A DNA stretch of 64,000 nucleotides from Diploptera punctata (Eukaryota; Arthropoda; Insecta; Blattodea; Blaberidae). The position numbers and the translations under genes were made by a program. The stretch spans positions 3,144,001-3,208,000 of the forward strand of contig JASPKZ010007797.1 in NCBI GenBank assembly GCA_030220185.1, read 5' to 3'. This document shows, piece by piece, positions 52,501 to 63,399 of the stretch (positions are counted from its first letter, which is position 1; each line of letters begins with the position of its first letter). The notes beneath the pieces are model-generated. The model searched no databases. It saw only the letters and a list, made by a program, of their open reading frames with translations, and was not told where the DNA came from.

Positions 52501-53430
52501 GTAAGTATAATCTTTACAACCTGTGACGCACCTTTAATCTCTTCATAAACTATGTATTCTTACGGTTTCATTTTTCAAAATATTTCTCAGCATTTACAAT
52601 GTTTTTTATATTCTTTCTAACGATTATTACAATATATTTTTCTATGATATTTAACTACACATGTACCATGAAGACGTGGAAGCCATATTGATTTTAACGA
52701 ATATTCTATGCAACAACAAAGACTGTTCCAGTGCAGCCAACACAGAGTATGTACTAATTAACTGTACACATATATGCCTACTTCAGAATTTCAGAACTTA
52801 ATATTTATTTTTGGACGTTGCATTCTTCCACAGGTTAGAGTGCTTAAATTGCATTAGGTTAGATTTAGGTTGATCTTTCACAGGTTAGAGTACTTAAATT
52901 GTGTTGGGTTAGCCTTTAGGTTCGTTAAATATCGTGTATATGTTGGCTGCATCCCATGATTCCATAGTGTAAATCGCTTCGCGTTGTTGGCGCATGCGCA
53001 TGGTGTATGATTGGAACACACACAAATTTTTCGCGTTACATATTGTATATATTAATATAATAACAAAATTAATTTGTAATCATGATAAAATTCGTCTGAA
53101 GAAGGTACAAAGTACTGAAACAGCTGTAATGAATTTGTATTTTAATAAATATGAAAATAATATAAAACATTAACAGTTTTATTTTTCTTTAATTAACATA
53201 TATATAAGGGTTCAGGAAAAGAACAGCAAGTCACTTTCTTTTTTGAAATGGTGTTGGGGTGAGGTGTCATTAGATTCTCCATGGAAAGCACTATCATTTA
53301 TAAATGTGAAACAATAAAACATACAGTTTATTCATGGACATACTCGTATTTACCTCCAAATTTGGACATACAGGTAAGGAAGTATGCATGCTGTACAACA
53401 AAGTATTTTTTGTATATTTCAAAGAAAATT
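52501..53430. other. No gene; short duplicated segment
   Basis: CACAGGTTAGAGT.CTTAAATTG occurs at 52830 and 52879, with nearby TTAGGTTAG words. CGTCTGAAGAAGGTACAAAGTACTGAAACAG at 53091 (split here as two blocks: CTGAAGAAGGTAC, GTACTGAAAC) resembles the motif in the PLE-associated palindrome. Otherwise unassigned. Confidence 0.4.
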
Positions 53431-53438
53431 ATAGAATA

Positions 53439-53442
53439 ATTG

Positions 53443-53494
<52 letters not shown>
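53439..53494. repeat. (AT)n(AC)n(AT)n microsatellite
   Basis: Compound dinucleotide run immediately 5' of SINE-A. Confidence 0.9.
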
Positions 53495-53495
<1 letters not shown>

Positions 53496-53822
53496 ATGTC
53501 CACCACTGTGGTCTCGAGGTAGCGTGCTGCCTTGTCACGCAGCGGGCCCGGGTTCGATCCCCGTTCGGGGCAGTTTTTCTGGTGAGGTTTTTATCGGTTT
53601 TTTTTTCTCACTTGAAGACAAATGTCAAGAAAACTTTAAGGCCCAAACGGTCCCCGAAATCATATGGCCATCATCTTTATCATCCTTATCATTATCATCA
53701 TCCTTCACCGGTGTGGAAAACAACGGAAGCTACCACACCTACACAATTCCCTAGTAAAGTTGCAAGCATAGCATGAAAATGCTATGATTGCAGTGAAGGA
53801 CCTGCCTTCGGGCAGAATTACT
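53495..53822 (+). repeat. SINE-A, complete
   Basis: Has the tRNA-like head (GGTCTCGAGGTAGCGTGCTG; GGGTTCGATCCCC), the shared middle block and the SINE-A 3' module ending CCTTCGGGCAGAATTACTATG. It lies between AT-rich microsatellite runs, so a TSD cannot be read. Confidence 0.87.
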
Positions 53823-53841
53823 ATGAATATATATACACACA

Positions 53842-55383
53842 CACTGCTCAAAACAATTAGAGGAAAACTACGAAATATGCAAATATTTTTTTATTGGATA
53901 AAGGTACAAACATGAAATTAATAAAGTACATTATTTGTGGTTATTTATTTGTTTATTTATTGCCCATGTCAGTAAAAACAAATGAATAACGCTGACAATT
54001 AACTTTTCAAATAATTCCGCTATGTAAGCAATTGAATCTTGTGCTTATTTTTCAAAGTTAAACACTCGTTATATAGAGTTAGTATCGTGTATGGCCTCCA
54101 CGACATTCGATGACAGTTTGGCACCTTCGTGGCATGCTCCCAATAGGATTCTGGATTTCCTCTTGCGGGATATTCTCCCATTCCTCCTTCAGAGCATCTC
54201 CAAGTTGCTGCAGAGTTTGTGGAGCTTGATGTCGGTTCCTGACCTTCCTGTCTAAAAGATCCCACAAGTGTTCAATAGGGTTGAGGTCTGGGCTGACCGC
54301 TGGCCACTCCATTACCTCAATTTCATTCCTTCCCAGGAAATCCCTGGTGACAGCCGCAGAATGTGTCCTGGCATTATCCTGTATAAACAGAAATCCAGGG
54401 CCTACTCAAGTGGCGGCAGGTACTACATGCTCTTCCAGAATGTGCTCGATATACCGGGCAACATTCAGTCGCTGGGGAACAAGTACAAGGTCCGTACGAT
54501 TGTTGTACATAACTCCGGCCCACACCATTATGGAACCTCCTCCGAATCCATCAATTTTCTGTACAGCCTCTACAGAAAATCTTTCTCCTGGCCGTCCCAC
54601 ACCCTCAATCGACCATCACAACGTGTAAGACGATACCTGGATTCGTCCGAGAAGAGCACAGACTCCCACTGGTTCAGGTTCCAATCACCATGGTTTTCAG
54701 CATACGTACGTCTTGCTGCCTTATGCCCATTTGTTAAGCGTGGTTTTTTAACGGGTCTTTTTGGACGAATATTCTCTTTCCTTAATCTGTTCCTTATGGT
54801 TTGGTCTGAAACCCGGATTCCGGAAGCCATATGAAGGTCATTCTGCAGGTCCTTTGCAGTTTTTGTACGCTGTCGAAGAGCAGAAAGAACACCGTATCTG
54901 TCATCCTGGGGGCTGTTTTTAAATTTACGGCCCTGGCCACGTCTTCTACAATACTGACCTGTCTCTCTGTGCCTGTTGCGTAACCTGGACACCACGGAAG
55001 GAGAAACCCCAAGCTCTCTAGCCACTTGTCGCAGAGATTGACCTTGTCGTAAAAGATGTAGAGCATGATACACTTCAAACTCATTTAAATGCCTCATTTG
55101 TCAGAGACTTCAATAAACAAGGCAATAATCAACATTCGTCACTATAGCAACATCAGGAAGCTTACCAATTAGAAGTGGCCAGTGCCTTTCAAAATAAAAA
55201 AATTCTCTATATTTGTTATTTGAGGTAATTTCTCTGTATTTAGGCCATGGATCTTAAAATTTGTATCCAATGATAAAATTAATAATTAAATTTACATATT
55301 GTCCAACTTTCAGCATCACAGCTTTAAGAAACAATTACTTATTCAATTTATTACAAGTGTTCCTCTAATTGTTTTGAGCAGTG
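53842..55383 (-). mobile_element. Tc1-like transposon, near full length
   Basis: A 1542-bp element with terminal repeats CACTGCTCAAAACAATTAG (then AGGAA) at 53842 and its complement ending at 55383. TA follows on the right (55384-55385); on the left the flank reads CA within an (AC)n run, so one TA is mutated. It holds one transposase gene on the minus strand that fills about two thirds of its length. It is inserted next to SINE-A in a microsatellite. Confidence 0.92.
54079..55097 (-). pseudogene. Tc1-like transposase, one frameshift and one stop
   Basis: From ATG at 55095-55097: a paired-like HTH (MRHLNEFEVYHALHLLRQGQ, SLRQVARELGVSPSVVSRL), a second HTH with GRKFKNSPQDDRY and IRNRLRKENIRPKRPVKKP, then the DDE catalytic part: first D in SVLFSDESRY, then a frameshift near 54595, GGGSIMVWAGV, a TGA after HVVPAAT (54405), the second D in FIQDNARTHSA, and the third acidic residue E in WPAVSPDLNPIEHLWDLL. 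It ends KRCQTVIECRGGHTRY-like. Total about 340 residues, the family's usual size. Only two lesions, so this copy is fairly young. Confidence 0.9.
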
Positions 55384-55389
55384 TATATA

Positions 55390-55940
55390 TATAATTATTA
55401 TGAGTGAATATTTTTAACAAACTCTAGCAGAAGTTAAAATCCCTTAACGACCTTGTGAATTTACCTTCTGCATCATGGGAGTGGGGTGTTAGTCCCCACT
55501 TCTAACTGAAATGTAAAAAAAGAAAAAAAGCCATAAAAAGTTGGAACGCCATTTTAATGGCGGACATATGTGAGCTGAGAGGGGGAGTCGACACCTCTAT
55601 CACCTCTATTTCAGCATGTGTTAGAACTGTCAGCTGTCACATTACATTGAGCACAAACATTTCATTGCCGCTCTCAAGGCCTTCCACCAACACCATGTCT
55701 TAATGAATGTGGTAAAAATACACGAAATGCCCATTTTAAGCATTAAATGTGGTATATCGCAGCGTTAATAAAATGAAAGTTTTGAAATTCACGAATAAAT
55801 GGTTTTAACGCCCACTTCAAATCATTAAGCCAGTAGGCCTACATATACAGAGTGTCTCAAAAGTGATAGCACGAAATAGTAAGTCCGTCATACAGGAACT
55901 GCATAAACTAATCCAACTTCTCAACAGGTCGAATTTATGG
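55390..55940. other. No recognised gene
   Basis: Unassigned. ACAGAGTGTCTCAAAAGTGATAG at 55847 looks like the end of an insect mariner-type element, but no transposase follows. Confidence 0.4.
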
Positions 55941-55944
55941 TATG

Positions 55945-56110
55945 ATTTTATCGATTTATTGAATGTAATTTTATCCCATCTGATTCTTGGCCTATCTACT
56001 GGGCGCTTTCCTTCTGATTTTCCTACAGATTTTCCATAACACTCTTCATTCGTGCCACATGTCCTGCGCATCGCAGTCTACGAAACTTAACTGTTCTTAT
56101 TATATATTAT
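55945..56110 (-). mobile_element. LINE-A 3' fragment, minus strand
   Basis: Encodes MRRTCGTNEECYGKSVGKSE and GKRPVDRPRIRWDKI, the LINE-A C-terminal block with substitutions. Truncated on both sides. Confidence 0.75.
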
Positions 56111-56224
56111 ATATGATCTGCTTTGGGATCTGATCTTTCATCAAAATTTCAAATAACAGACTTCTGTGGATTTACCAGAGAAAATTGTGAAATTCAACAA
56201 ATCAATGGGAATCATTAATAGAGT

Positions 56225-57470
56225 TTTTAATTGATTTTATTAAACACAATGTGTACATTTAGAATTTTCACCAGTCTTTTGTAATTTTGGGGAGAGGCTG
56301 AGTTCTGCTTTGGCATTTCATTAGGGTGGTACCTGGAGCATGGCTCCGTCGCAAAGCTTACATCTGCAGTCCTCCTTCGGGTCGTGGTATGACGGATTCT
56401 GACATATTTTCCAGTGGAAACCATGTGCGGCGAAGCGTGTGTATAGGTGGCGAAGTTGGAAGTTCGGTCCTTTCCACACATCGGTTTTCATTGTTTTCTG
56501 TGTCCATTATTTCCATCGGTATTGCATGGCTTTGTTTTGTCTCTCTTTGATGGCGTCTTTATATGCCTGGGTTTCTGGTAGATTGAAGCGAAGCTTGATG
56601 TCCTCAATGAAGTAGGATTCATGTGCTATTTCTGTAGGCGTAGCTGTTTCTTGTGTACTTTGAGAGTGACAAGGCCCTCTTGAGATATCTGGCTTTGACA
56701 TTCTCCAATTTCTTGAGGTTTTTCGCTGTTAGGTGAATCCAAATTATCTGAATACCGTATGTGGCCGCTGGTGCTACCTTGAGTTGGAACAGTGCCATCG
56801 CCGTTGGCAGGGACAGTCTCTCAAGCTTGTGGATGTCGAACATCGAATTTATTGCCGCTGTGGTCCTGTCTTGTATATGCATGGTCTGCAGCGTCACTCC
56901 CAGGTACTTAAAGTTGGGGACTATTTCTAGGGCTGAGTCGCCGCACATAAAGTGGTCATTTTTTGATAATCTGCCTCCTCTTTTGAACTTCATTGCTTTT
57001 TGTTTTGGAGCTATTTATTTCCATTGAATTTTCTGACGCCCATTTTCTGATATTCTTCATGGCCTCCTGCAGATCTTCAGGACTCTTGGAAAGGATGGCC
57101 ATGTCATCGGCATACATTAATAGCTTTGTATTTCTTGCGTTTATAGCTTGTCCAATATCGGCCGTCATAATGTTAAAGAGGACTGGGCTCAGTGGGTCTC
57201 CTTGTAGGACTCCTCGTGTTTGAGCAATTTCTTTTGACATTGATATGCCATCGTAGATTGCTACATAGTTGGTGCTGAGAATCGATTTTATTGTCTCCAG
57301 TTCGCGACTTGACCTGCCCAGTGCATTCTCCAGCTTGTGGCAAAGTAACTTTCTGTTAATGCTGTCGAATGCTTGTGAATAATCTAATGAATATTGCAAA
57401 CAGGGGGGTGTTTGGTTGTGCCATGCTATTTTCTATCTCAACTAGGATTTCTTGTACTGCATGTAAAGTC
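56225..57470 (-). mobile_element. Another LINE: RT with YADD and C-terminal zinc-knuckle region
   Basis: Minus strand: DYSQAFDSINRKLLCHKLEN, GVLQGDPLSPVLFNI, LLMYADDMAILSKSPEDL (YADD near 57110) in a 147-residue frame at 56956-57399, then NFKYLGVTLQTM, AMALFQLKVAPAATYGIQIIW, and a Cys/His-rich end (CGKDRTSNFATYTH; RCKLCDG-type in a shifted frame near 56350). This resembles a LINE clade with a simple CCHC-like end, different from A and D. Frameshifts at 56990, 56650 and 56480; 5'-truncated. Confidence 0.8.
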
Positions 57471-57484
57471 GATCTGCCTGGAGT

Positions 57485-57928
57485 GATTAAGTTTTAAAAC
57501 CTTCATTAGTGCAAAAATCAACTCGTACTCGTCTTTATCAAATAATGGCTCGACCAGTCCTATGTTATGGGAGTGAAGCGTGGACTATAAGGACGAGAGA
57601 TGAAAGCAGACTAACAGTTTGTGAGATGAAATTTATGCGCCGAACAGCTGGCTACACCAAATGTGATCGAAAGAAAAATGTAGAAATCCTTCAAGAACTT
57701 ATGTGTCATCAATACTGGACTACATCTCCAGATATCAGCTAAACTGGAAGGAACATGTCTCAAGAATGGCTAGATCCAGGATCCCCAAGGCAATAATGAA
57801 CTACTGTCCAAATGGGAAACGGTCACTTGGTCGACCTATGAAAAGATGGCACGAAAACCGCTTTCTCAGGCCGTAACAGTTCTTCTAGGACTAATACCTG
57901 GCAGGATGATGATGATGATGATGATATA
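57485..57928 (+). mobile_element. LINE-D-type fragment with (GAT)n tail
   Basis: Plus frame 57509-57742: KSTRTRLYQIMARPVLCYGS, EAWTIRTRDESRLTVCEMKF, MRRTAGYTKCDRKKN, then after a shift CPNGKRSLGRPMKRWHEN near 57800 and a (GATGAT)n tail at 57905. It faces the previous LINE tail to tail. Confidence 0.8.
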
Positions 57929-57929
57929 T

Positions 57930-58620
57930 TATATCACGGCCTGTTGTATTCTCAACTAAATTCTTTTCGGCAGACTTTCAGTCAGTTAATAATGAACGCA
58001 AATATTTCCAACAAAGATATTTTTTTTATTATTTATTATTTTGAAAACACCATCATACAAAAAATAATGTACAACGCAGCGAGGTTCTTAATTTCCGAGA
58101 TTCTGTAAAAACCACTTCCCAACCTTGCATTGTAATATACTATTACAGGTCGTGAAAATAATACAAGAGTACAAGCCTTTATGAGCATTTCATGCTATAT
58201 CAGCTCCCCATTAATATCCACCACACATACCTTGCAAGGGAACTGTCAACCACTGCATAGCGAAACCTTCTTTGACATTCCTTCCGAGAAGTGTCATGAT
58301 GTACCAAGACAGTGTCCAAAAAATTATCTACCTTTTTGACTGCAAGGCACAGAAATCCAGCACCAAATCTCCCATTTAAACTACAGGGAAGTAATACTAC
58401 TCCTGAATTGGTAGGTTGGATAACCCTCGATATCTACCGTCCGCGCCGCGTCCCGCCTCACTTTACTCCGCTTTTACGCAGTGGGTCGCCATTGCTGGAT
58501 TTTGGCTTTGATTTCTGTGCCTTGCTGTTGAAAACGGCAAATTTTTTTTTTGTTCACGGCTTTGTTACATCACAACGCTTCTCAGGGAGAAATTTCAAGG
58601 TAGGTTTCTGCATGCAATGA
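57930..58620. other. No recognised feature
   Basis: Unassigned; the 102-codon plus frame at 58312 shows no motif. Confidence 0.35.
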
Positions 58621-58624
58621 TTGA

Positions 58625-58822
58625 CAGTTCCTTTTTTATAACTATATAATCATATATATATCATTATTGTATTTTGTTTAGTCTGTATTTTAATAATATC
58701 ATAAGTGTGAAATTTTTGTATAATTCTACTATTCGCTGGTTGAGTGGAAGAGAAGGCCTTATGGCCTTAACTCTGCCAGCTAAAATAAAGCATTATAATT
58801 ATAATTATTATTATTATATAAT
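58625..58822 (+). mobile_element. 3' end of a CR1/Jockey-like LINE
   Basis: GGCCTTAACTCTGCCAGCTAAAATAAAG followed by (ATT)n matches the end at 49690-49745. Only the 3' UTR is left. Confidence 0.65.
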
Positions 58823-58902
58823 TACCTATAAGGAGACTCGAATTGAAACAGTAAAACGAAGGGCAAAAGTATGGCGGAACTTCAGCTTACCTGAAAAGAA
58901 CA

Positions 58903-58903
<1 letters not shown>

Positions 58904-58938
<35 letters not shown>
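58904..58938. repeat. (AT)n microsatellite
   Basis: Uninterrupted AT run that separates unrelated sequence from a LINE-A 3' fragment. Confidence 0.9.
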
Positions 58939-58939
<1 letters not shown>

Positions 58940-58941
<2 letters not shown>

Positions 58942-59200
58942 CAGAGAATTACTGGGAAATATTAGCTTAGGATCAGGGTGTATGGACAGGTTACGTCCAT
59001 AGTATTTGACTGCAATGTGTATGGTAAATTCTTGTAAGAAAACCAGAGGAAAAGTGCCTAGTAGACAGACCAAGAATGAGATGGGAGAAAAATATTGAGG
59101 TAGGTGAATTATACAGGGAACGATAGGAAAACTTAAGGTCAGGATAGGGATATATGGAGAGCTTATGTGAACATCCGGGTTCGATAGTGCAAGAGAATTA
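58940..59200 (+). mobile_element. LINE-A 3' fragment
   Basis: TTCTTGTAAGAAAACCAGAGG, GACAGACCAAGAATGAGATGG and GGGTTCGATAGTGCAAGAG are worn LINE-A 3' blocks. No intact frame. Confidence 0.75.
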
Positions 59201-59540
59201 AAAGTGGCTTCCTAAAACATATTTTATAAGTAAATAAATTCCAAGCCTCTTTAAATTCTAGGAATTGTTGTGGAAATTGTGGAAGGCTGGCTTATTATGT
59301 CAGATGATGGTATAGTTTTGAGGTCACTCCTGTAGCGTGGAGAGTGACTAATGTAATAAGTAGCACAGAGGCTGCTCTGTTCGGCACAACTTGTGTTCTC
59401 ACTGCCATATAAGGTAAACGTAGCAGAGAACTCTATCTATGTCATTCAAAAACCGACATGTTCAACACAAACAGAAATAACTCTACGACACCCGTTGATA
59501 CAGTACACCAATAAAATCCAGCTTCCACTAAATGTTTCAA
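59201..59540. other. No recognised feature
   Basis: Unassigned. Confidence 0.35.
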
Positions 59541-59544
59541 TTTT

Positions 59545-60261
59545 ATAACAATTTAATCAATAAAACTAAATATATGGTCACATGTAGAGATTCATTATAT
59601 AATGGAAATGGACAGCTAATGACAAATGAGGGAAATTTTGAGGAAGTGGGTGAATTCAAATACCTAGGAACAATATTCACAAATAGGAATGAGATGCACA
59701 AAGAAATTAAACATAGACTCAATTCTGGAAATGCGTGCTATTATGCATTGCAGAGACTCTTTATGTCCCAACTCCTTTCAAAAAACGTTAAACTGAAAAT
59801 TTATAAAACTATTATTCTACCAGTTATATTATATCGGTGCGAAACATGGACTCTTACTTTAAGGGAGGAAAGGAGATTACAAGTATTTGAGAATAAAGTA
59901 CTTAGGAATTTTTTTGGACCAAAGAGATGAACAAACAGGTGAATGGAGAAGACTACATAACAATGAATGAACTACATGGTCTTTATAGGAAGCCAGATAT
60001 AATAAGAACAGTTAAGTATCGTAGGCTGCGATGGGCAGGACATGTTGCACGTATGGGGAATGAAAGACTTGCATGGAAGCTTCTTGTAGGAAAGCCAAAG
60101 GGAAAACGCCCAGTTGGTAGACCAAGAATGAGGTGGGAGAATAACATTAACTATGATTTGAGGGAAGTAGATTATACAGGGAATGATTGGAAAGCATTCG
60201 CTGAGGATAGGGATGTATGGAGAGCTTATGTCCGCGCGGCCATGAACCTACGGGTTCGATA
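59545..60261 (+). mobile_element. LINE-A copy, best kept C-terminal half
   Basis: Two long frames cover it: 59532-59930 (INKTKYMVTCRDSLYNGNGQ, NEGNFEEVGEFKYLGTIFTN, CETWTLTLREERRLQVFENK, FGPKR) and 59927-60262 (LHGLYRKPDIIRTVKYRRLR, WAGHVARMGNERLAWKLLVG, KRPVGRPRMRWENNINYDLR, DRDVWRAYVRAAMNLRVR-stop). A single small indel near 59925 separates them. 5'-truncated after the RT core. The terminus GTTCGATAGTGCCAG runs straight into a TAAG repeat. Confidence 0.9.
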
Positions 60262-60266
60262 GTGCC

Positions 60267-60356
<90 letters not shown>

Positions 60357-60870
60357 TAGGAGCTAAGTAAGTAAATAGGCTAAGTAAGTAAATAGGCTAA
60401 GTAAGTAAGTAAATAGGCTAAGTAAGTAAGTAAGTAAATAGGATAAGTAAGTAAGTAAATAGGCTAAGTAAGTAAGTAAATAGGCTAAGTAAGTAAATAG
60501 GCTAAGTAAGTAAGTAAATAGGCTAAGTAAGTAAGTAAATAGACTAAGTAAGTAAGTAAATAGACTAAGTAAGTAAGTAAATAGGCTAAGTAAGTAAGTA
60601 AATAGGCTAAGTAAGTAAGTAAATAGGCTAAGTAAGTAAGTAAATAGGCTAAGTAAGTAAATAGGCTAAGTAAGTAAGTAAATAGGCTAAGTAAGTAAGT
60701 AAATAGCCGCTAAGTAAGTAAATAGGCTAAGTAGGTAAGTAAATAGGCTAAGTAAGTAAATAGGCTAAGTAAGTAAGTAAGTAAATAGGCTAAGTAAGTA
60801 AGTAAATAGGCTAAGTAAGTAAGTAAGTAAATAGGCTAAGTAAGTAAGGAAATAGGCAAAGTAAGTAATA
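60262..60870. repeat. Minisatellite grown from the LINE-A tail
   Basis: (GTAA)n for about 90 bp (60262-60355), then about 500 bp of units (TAAG)2-4TAAATAGGC, typically 18-22 bp. Rare variants AAATAGAC, AAATAGGAT, AAATAGCCGC. The change from pure tetranucleotide to AAATAGGC-punctuated units is abrupt at about 60355. Confidence 0.9.
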
Positions 60871-60899
60871 GTAAAGTGCGCAAATTTTGGTATTTTTTT

Positions 60900-61000
60900 T
60901 AATGTCACCAGGTTGTCTTTTATGACATTTCTGGCATTGGCAGAATTGTAAGGTTGGGACACCTGAAAGGCGGAGTTGCGTTACTCATGGTGGGTGATAA
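60900..61000 (-). repeat. SINE-B 3' end fragment
   Basis: TGTCACCAGGTTGTCTTTTATGACATTTCTGGCAT-like sequence and GGTTGGGACACCTGAAAGGCGGAGTTGCG match the SINE-B 3' module. Confidence 0.65.
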
Positions 61001-61338
61001 ATAGAGCCCGAATTTGTTTGCAAAATAAAGTACTAAATATGCATGCAAATATGTATGAAAAATGTAGAAAATATGCATACTAAATATGCAAACAGATTGT
61101 AATAAAAACAATTAAATTATTTGCTTTGTGGGTAGTCTTAACAAATTCTTAGTTTTTACAGTACATAAGGAAGGTTTTCATAAGGTTTTATTGTGTGAAG
61201 CTCCTTCGTCTGTCCGTGAAGGTTTTATACAATGAAAATGCCCTTTCTACATCACATGATGTCACGGGTGCATGTGGAAAATACCACAGTTCTTCTTCAG
61301 TTAATTACGCTTATATCCAATTGATTGCAGACACTTTA
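61001..61338. other. AT-rich sequence with ATATGCAT words
   Basis: AAATATGCATGCAAATATG and similar words recur at 61030-61095 (and GCATTTATGCAT at 62515), a style common at the ends of hAT elements, but no terminus or TSD was found. It is the target of the LINE-D insertion that follows. Confidence 0.4.
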
Positions 61339-62337
61339 TCATCATCATCAACAACAACAAGGATTAAGCTCAATGGCCTGTTCCGATCTCATTATAGGTC
61401 GAATTGGTCCCTCCATCTCTTCAATGGTCTTCCCAACATTCTTTTCCCTTTTGGTTTATAATTATATATTCTTCTTGTTATACGTTGTTCATTCATTCGT
61501 AATACGTGCTGAAGAATAAGCATTTTGATAATATTCTATACTTTCATAAGTAATGCCACGAGTGATTTCCAAATTATCGATAAATTCACGACTCACGAAG
61601 TGAGGAGTGAATTTATCTAGAGAATTTGGAAATCAAGAGTGGCATTTGTTAGGACTATTTAACGAATAAAATAAAGCTGTTTACTCACAAATCATTATTT
61701 AACTACAGTTATTTAAAAATATTTTTATATTTAAAGTAAACGGTGATGTTTGAAAACTAATGAGAAACGATAGGTAGCCTACGCTTCTACTGCTTCTTTT
61801 GTTTATCACTGCAACCAGATCATACTATTTATTGCCAAAGGAACGCAATATTGTAAGAATGCTCTCTAGTGGAGAAAAATGAAACACATCAATCTGTATA
61901 TTAATTCATTTTTGATGTCGTATACATTTAAGAAAGTGCAAACAGTGGTTTCTTTTTTTGGTGGTATAATCAATTGCTACAAATGTTGACATGTAAGCAC
62001 TATTATATACAATCTGGTAGCCGTATTTGTTATAGGCTCAGTCACTGCAAAATAACGGTCAGACCTGTTTCAGAATATTAAAAAGGAGGAGCTTTGCTTA
62101 ATATATGATTAATCCTAACGTTTGATAATTATTCTCGTGAAACCCGTCCTCTGATTGGTTGTAGTATACCGAAATCATTGAAACCGGTTTTTGGGATTGG
62201 TCATTGACTCCCATTTTGGGGGCATGAGTTAAATAGTCACAGAAATTAAATATGATTAATTTCGGTTCTTATATCTTCGTGTTTCTTTTAATCGGTCCTT
62301 TGGTATCCTGCTATTGCTCTCAATGTCTTCATTTCAA
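61339..62337 (-). mobile_element. LINE-D copy with TSD, split by MITE-T
   Basis: 61339-61543 and 62240-62337 together match 42793-43080 (3' tail, then 'LGRPLKRW', 'NAYLQ', 'AIAGYQRTD'). TSD ACACTTTA at 61331-61338 and 62338-62345. MITE-T lies between the two parts. 5'-truncated and too short to hold a full frame. Confidence 0.85.
61547..62236 (+). mobile_element. MITE-T, complete, TCA target duplication inside LINE-D
   Basis: 690 bp from TAAGTAATGCCACGAG to CATGAGTTAAATAG, flanked by TCA at 61544-61546 and 62237-62239. The uninterrupted target is visible at 42990-43000 (TTTCACAG), which proves the borders. The left end has nested hairpin arms (GTGATTTCCAAATTATC / GAATTTGGAAATCAAGAG and ATAAATTCAC / GTGAATTTAT). 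No coding capacity; the terminal repeats are short (about 10 of 13 matching). Confidence 0.9.
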
Positions 62338-62345
62338 ACACTTTA

Positions 62346-62780
62346 ATAATTAGAAAAAAATATTAAATATTTTTTTTAATAGGAATATTCCACAATACAG
62401 TGTTTCTCCTTCAACCGAAAGTGATTTGTCGCCAGTTAATTAATTAATTAATTGATTACTAGTAATTAGCTGAAGGGAAAATTATAATTTAATATCACAT
62501 TTAGGAATAAAATACGCATTTATGCATTAAAAATCTAAAATAAGCAGTTTCCCCCGGTATATGTATTTCTATGCATTATCAAATACCGCTCGAATTGTCT
62601 GTGGAGGGGTCACTTAACATGGAAATCGTTTCCATATTGTCTACGTTTTAATGCGAAATAAAACCACGCATTTCGCATACAAATCCGGGGTCTAGTGATA
62701 ACTGATAAATGATAATGAAGTAGAGTTCTTGAACCTAAACGTAACGTATTTTTAATAGTATAGACATAACCAGTAGATAC
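62346..62780. other. No recognised feature
   Basis: AT-rich, with a (TTAA)n run at 62438-62455. Probably the right half of the sequence into which LINE-D inserted. Confidence 0.4.
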
Positions 62781-62784
62781 TAAG

Positions 62785-63365
62785 GGCCAACAAACACGCA
62801 CACACTATTGAGTAATACTAGGAAATTGGAGTTGGAAGTAAACATGAATAAATAAATACATAGTCACACATATAAATACATTATATGATGGAAATGGACA
62901 TTTAATAACAAATGAGGGAAATTTAAAGAAGTGGTCGAATTCAAATACCTTCAAAGAATAATCTTACTTTAAGGGAGGAAAGGAGATTACAAGTATTTGA
63001 GAATAAAGTACTTAGGAAAATTTTTGGACCAAAGAGAGATGAAGAGACAGGTGAATGGAGAAGACTACATAACAATGAACTACATGGTCTTTATAGGAAG
63101 CCAGATATAATAAGAACAGTTAAGTCTCGTAGACTGCAATGGGCAGGACATGTTGCACGTATGGGGAATGAAAGACTTGCATGGAAGCTTCTTGTAGGAA
63201 AGCCAGAAGGAAAACGCCCAGTTGGTAGACCAAGAATGAGGTGGGAGAATAACATTAACTATGATTTGAGGGAAGTAGATTATACAGGGAATGATTGGAA
63301 AGCATTGGCTCAGGATAGGGATGTATGGAGAGCTTATGTCCGCGCGGCCATGCCTACGGGTTCGA
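62785..63365 (+). mobile_element. LINE-A copy, internal deletion, plus strand
   Basis: A short post-RT part (62785-62960) jumps to FENKVLRKIFGPKRDEETGE and the C-terminus. Frame 63161-63385 holds MGNERLAWKLLVGKPEGKRP, VGRPRMRWENNINYDLREVD, YTGNDWKALAQDRDVWRAYV. The end GGTTCGATACTGCCAGTGG plus (GTAA)n is at 63358-63390. About 300 bp are missing. Confidence 0.85.
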
Positions 63366-63399
63366 TACTGCCAGTGGGTAAGTAAGTAAGTACAAACGG

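Noticed and set aside
52830..52925. Interstitial telomeric repeat (TTAGG)n
   Set aside because: Only scattered TTAGGTTAG words inside a short duplicated segment; no tandem TTAGG run.
54268..54834. 188-codon plus-strand frame
   Set aside because: It lies opposite the Tc1-like transposase and has no motif of its own.
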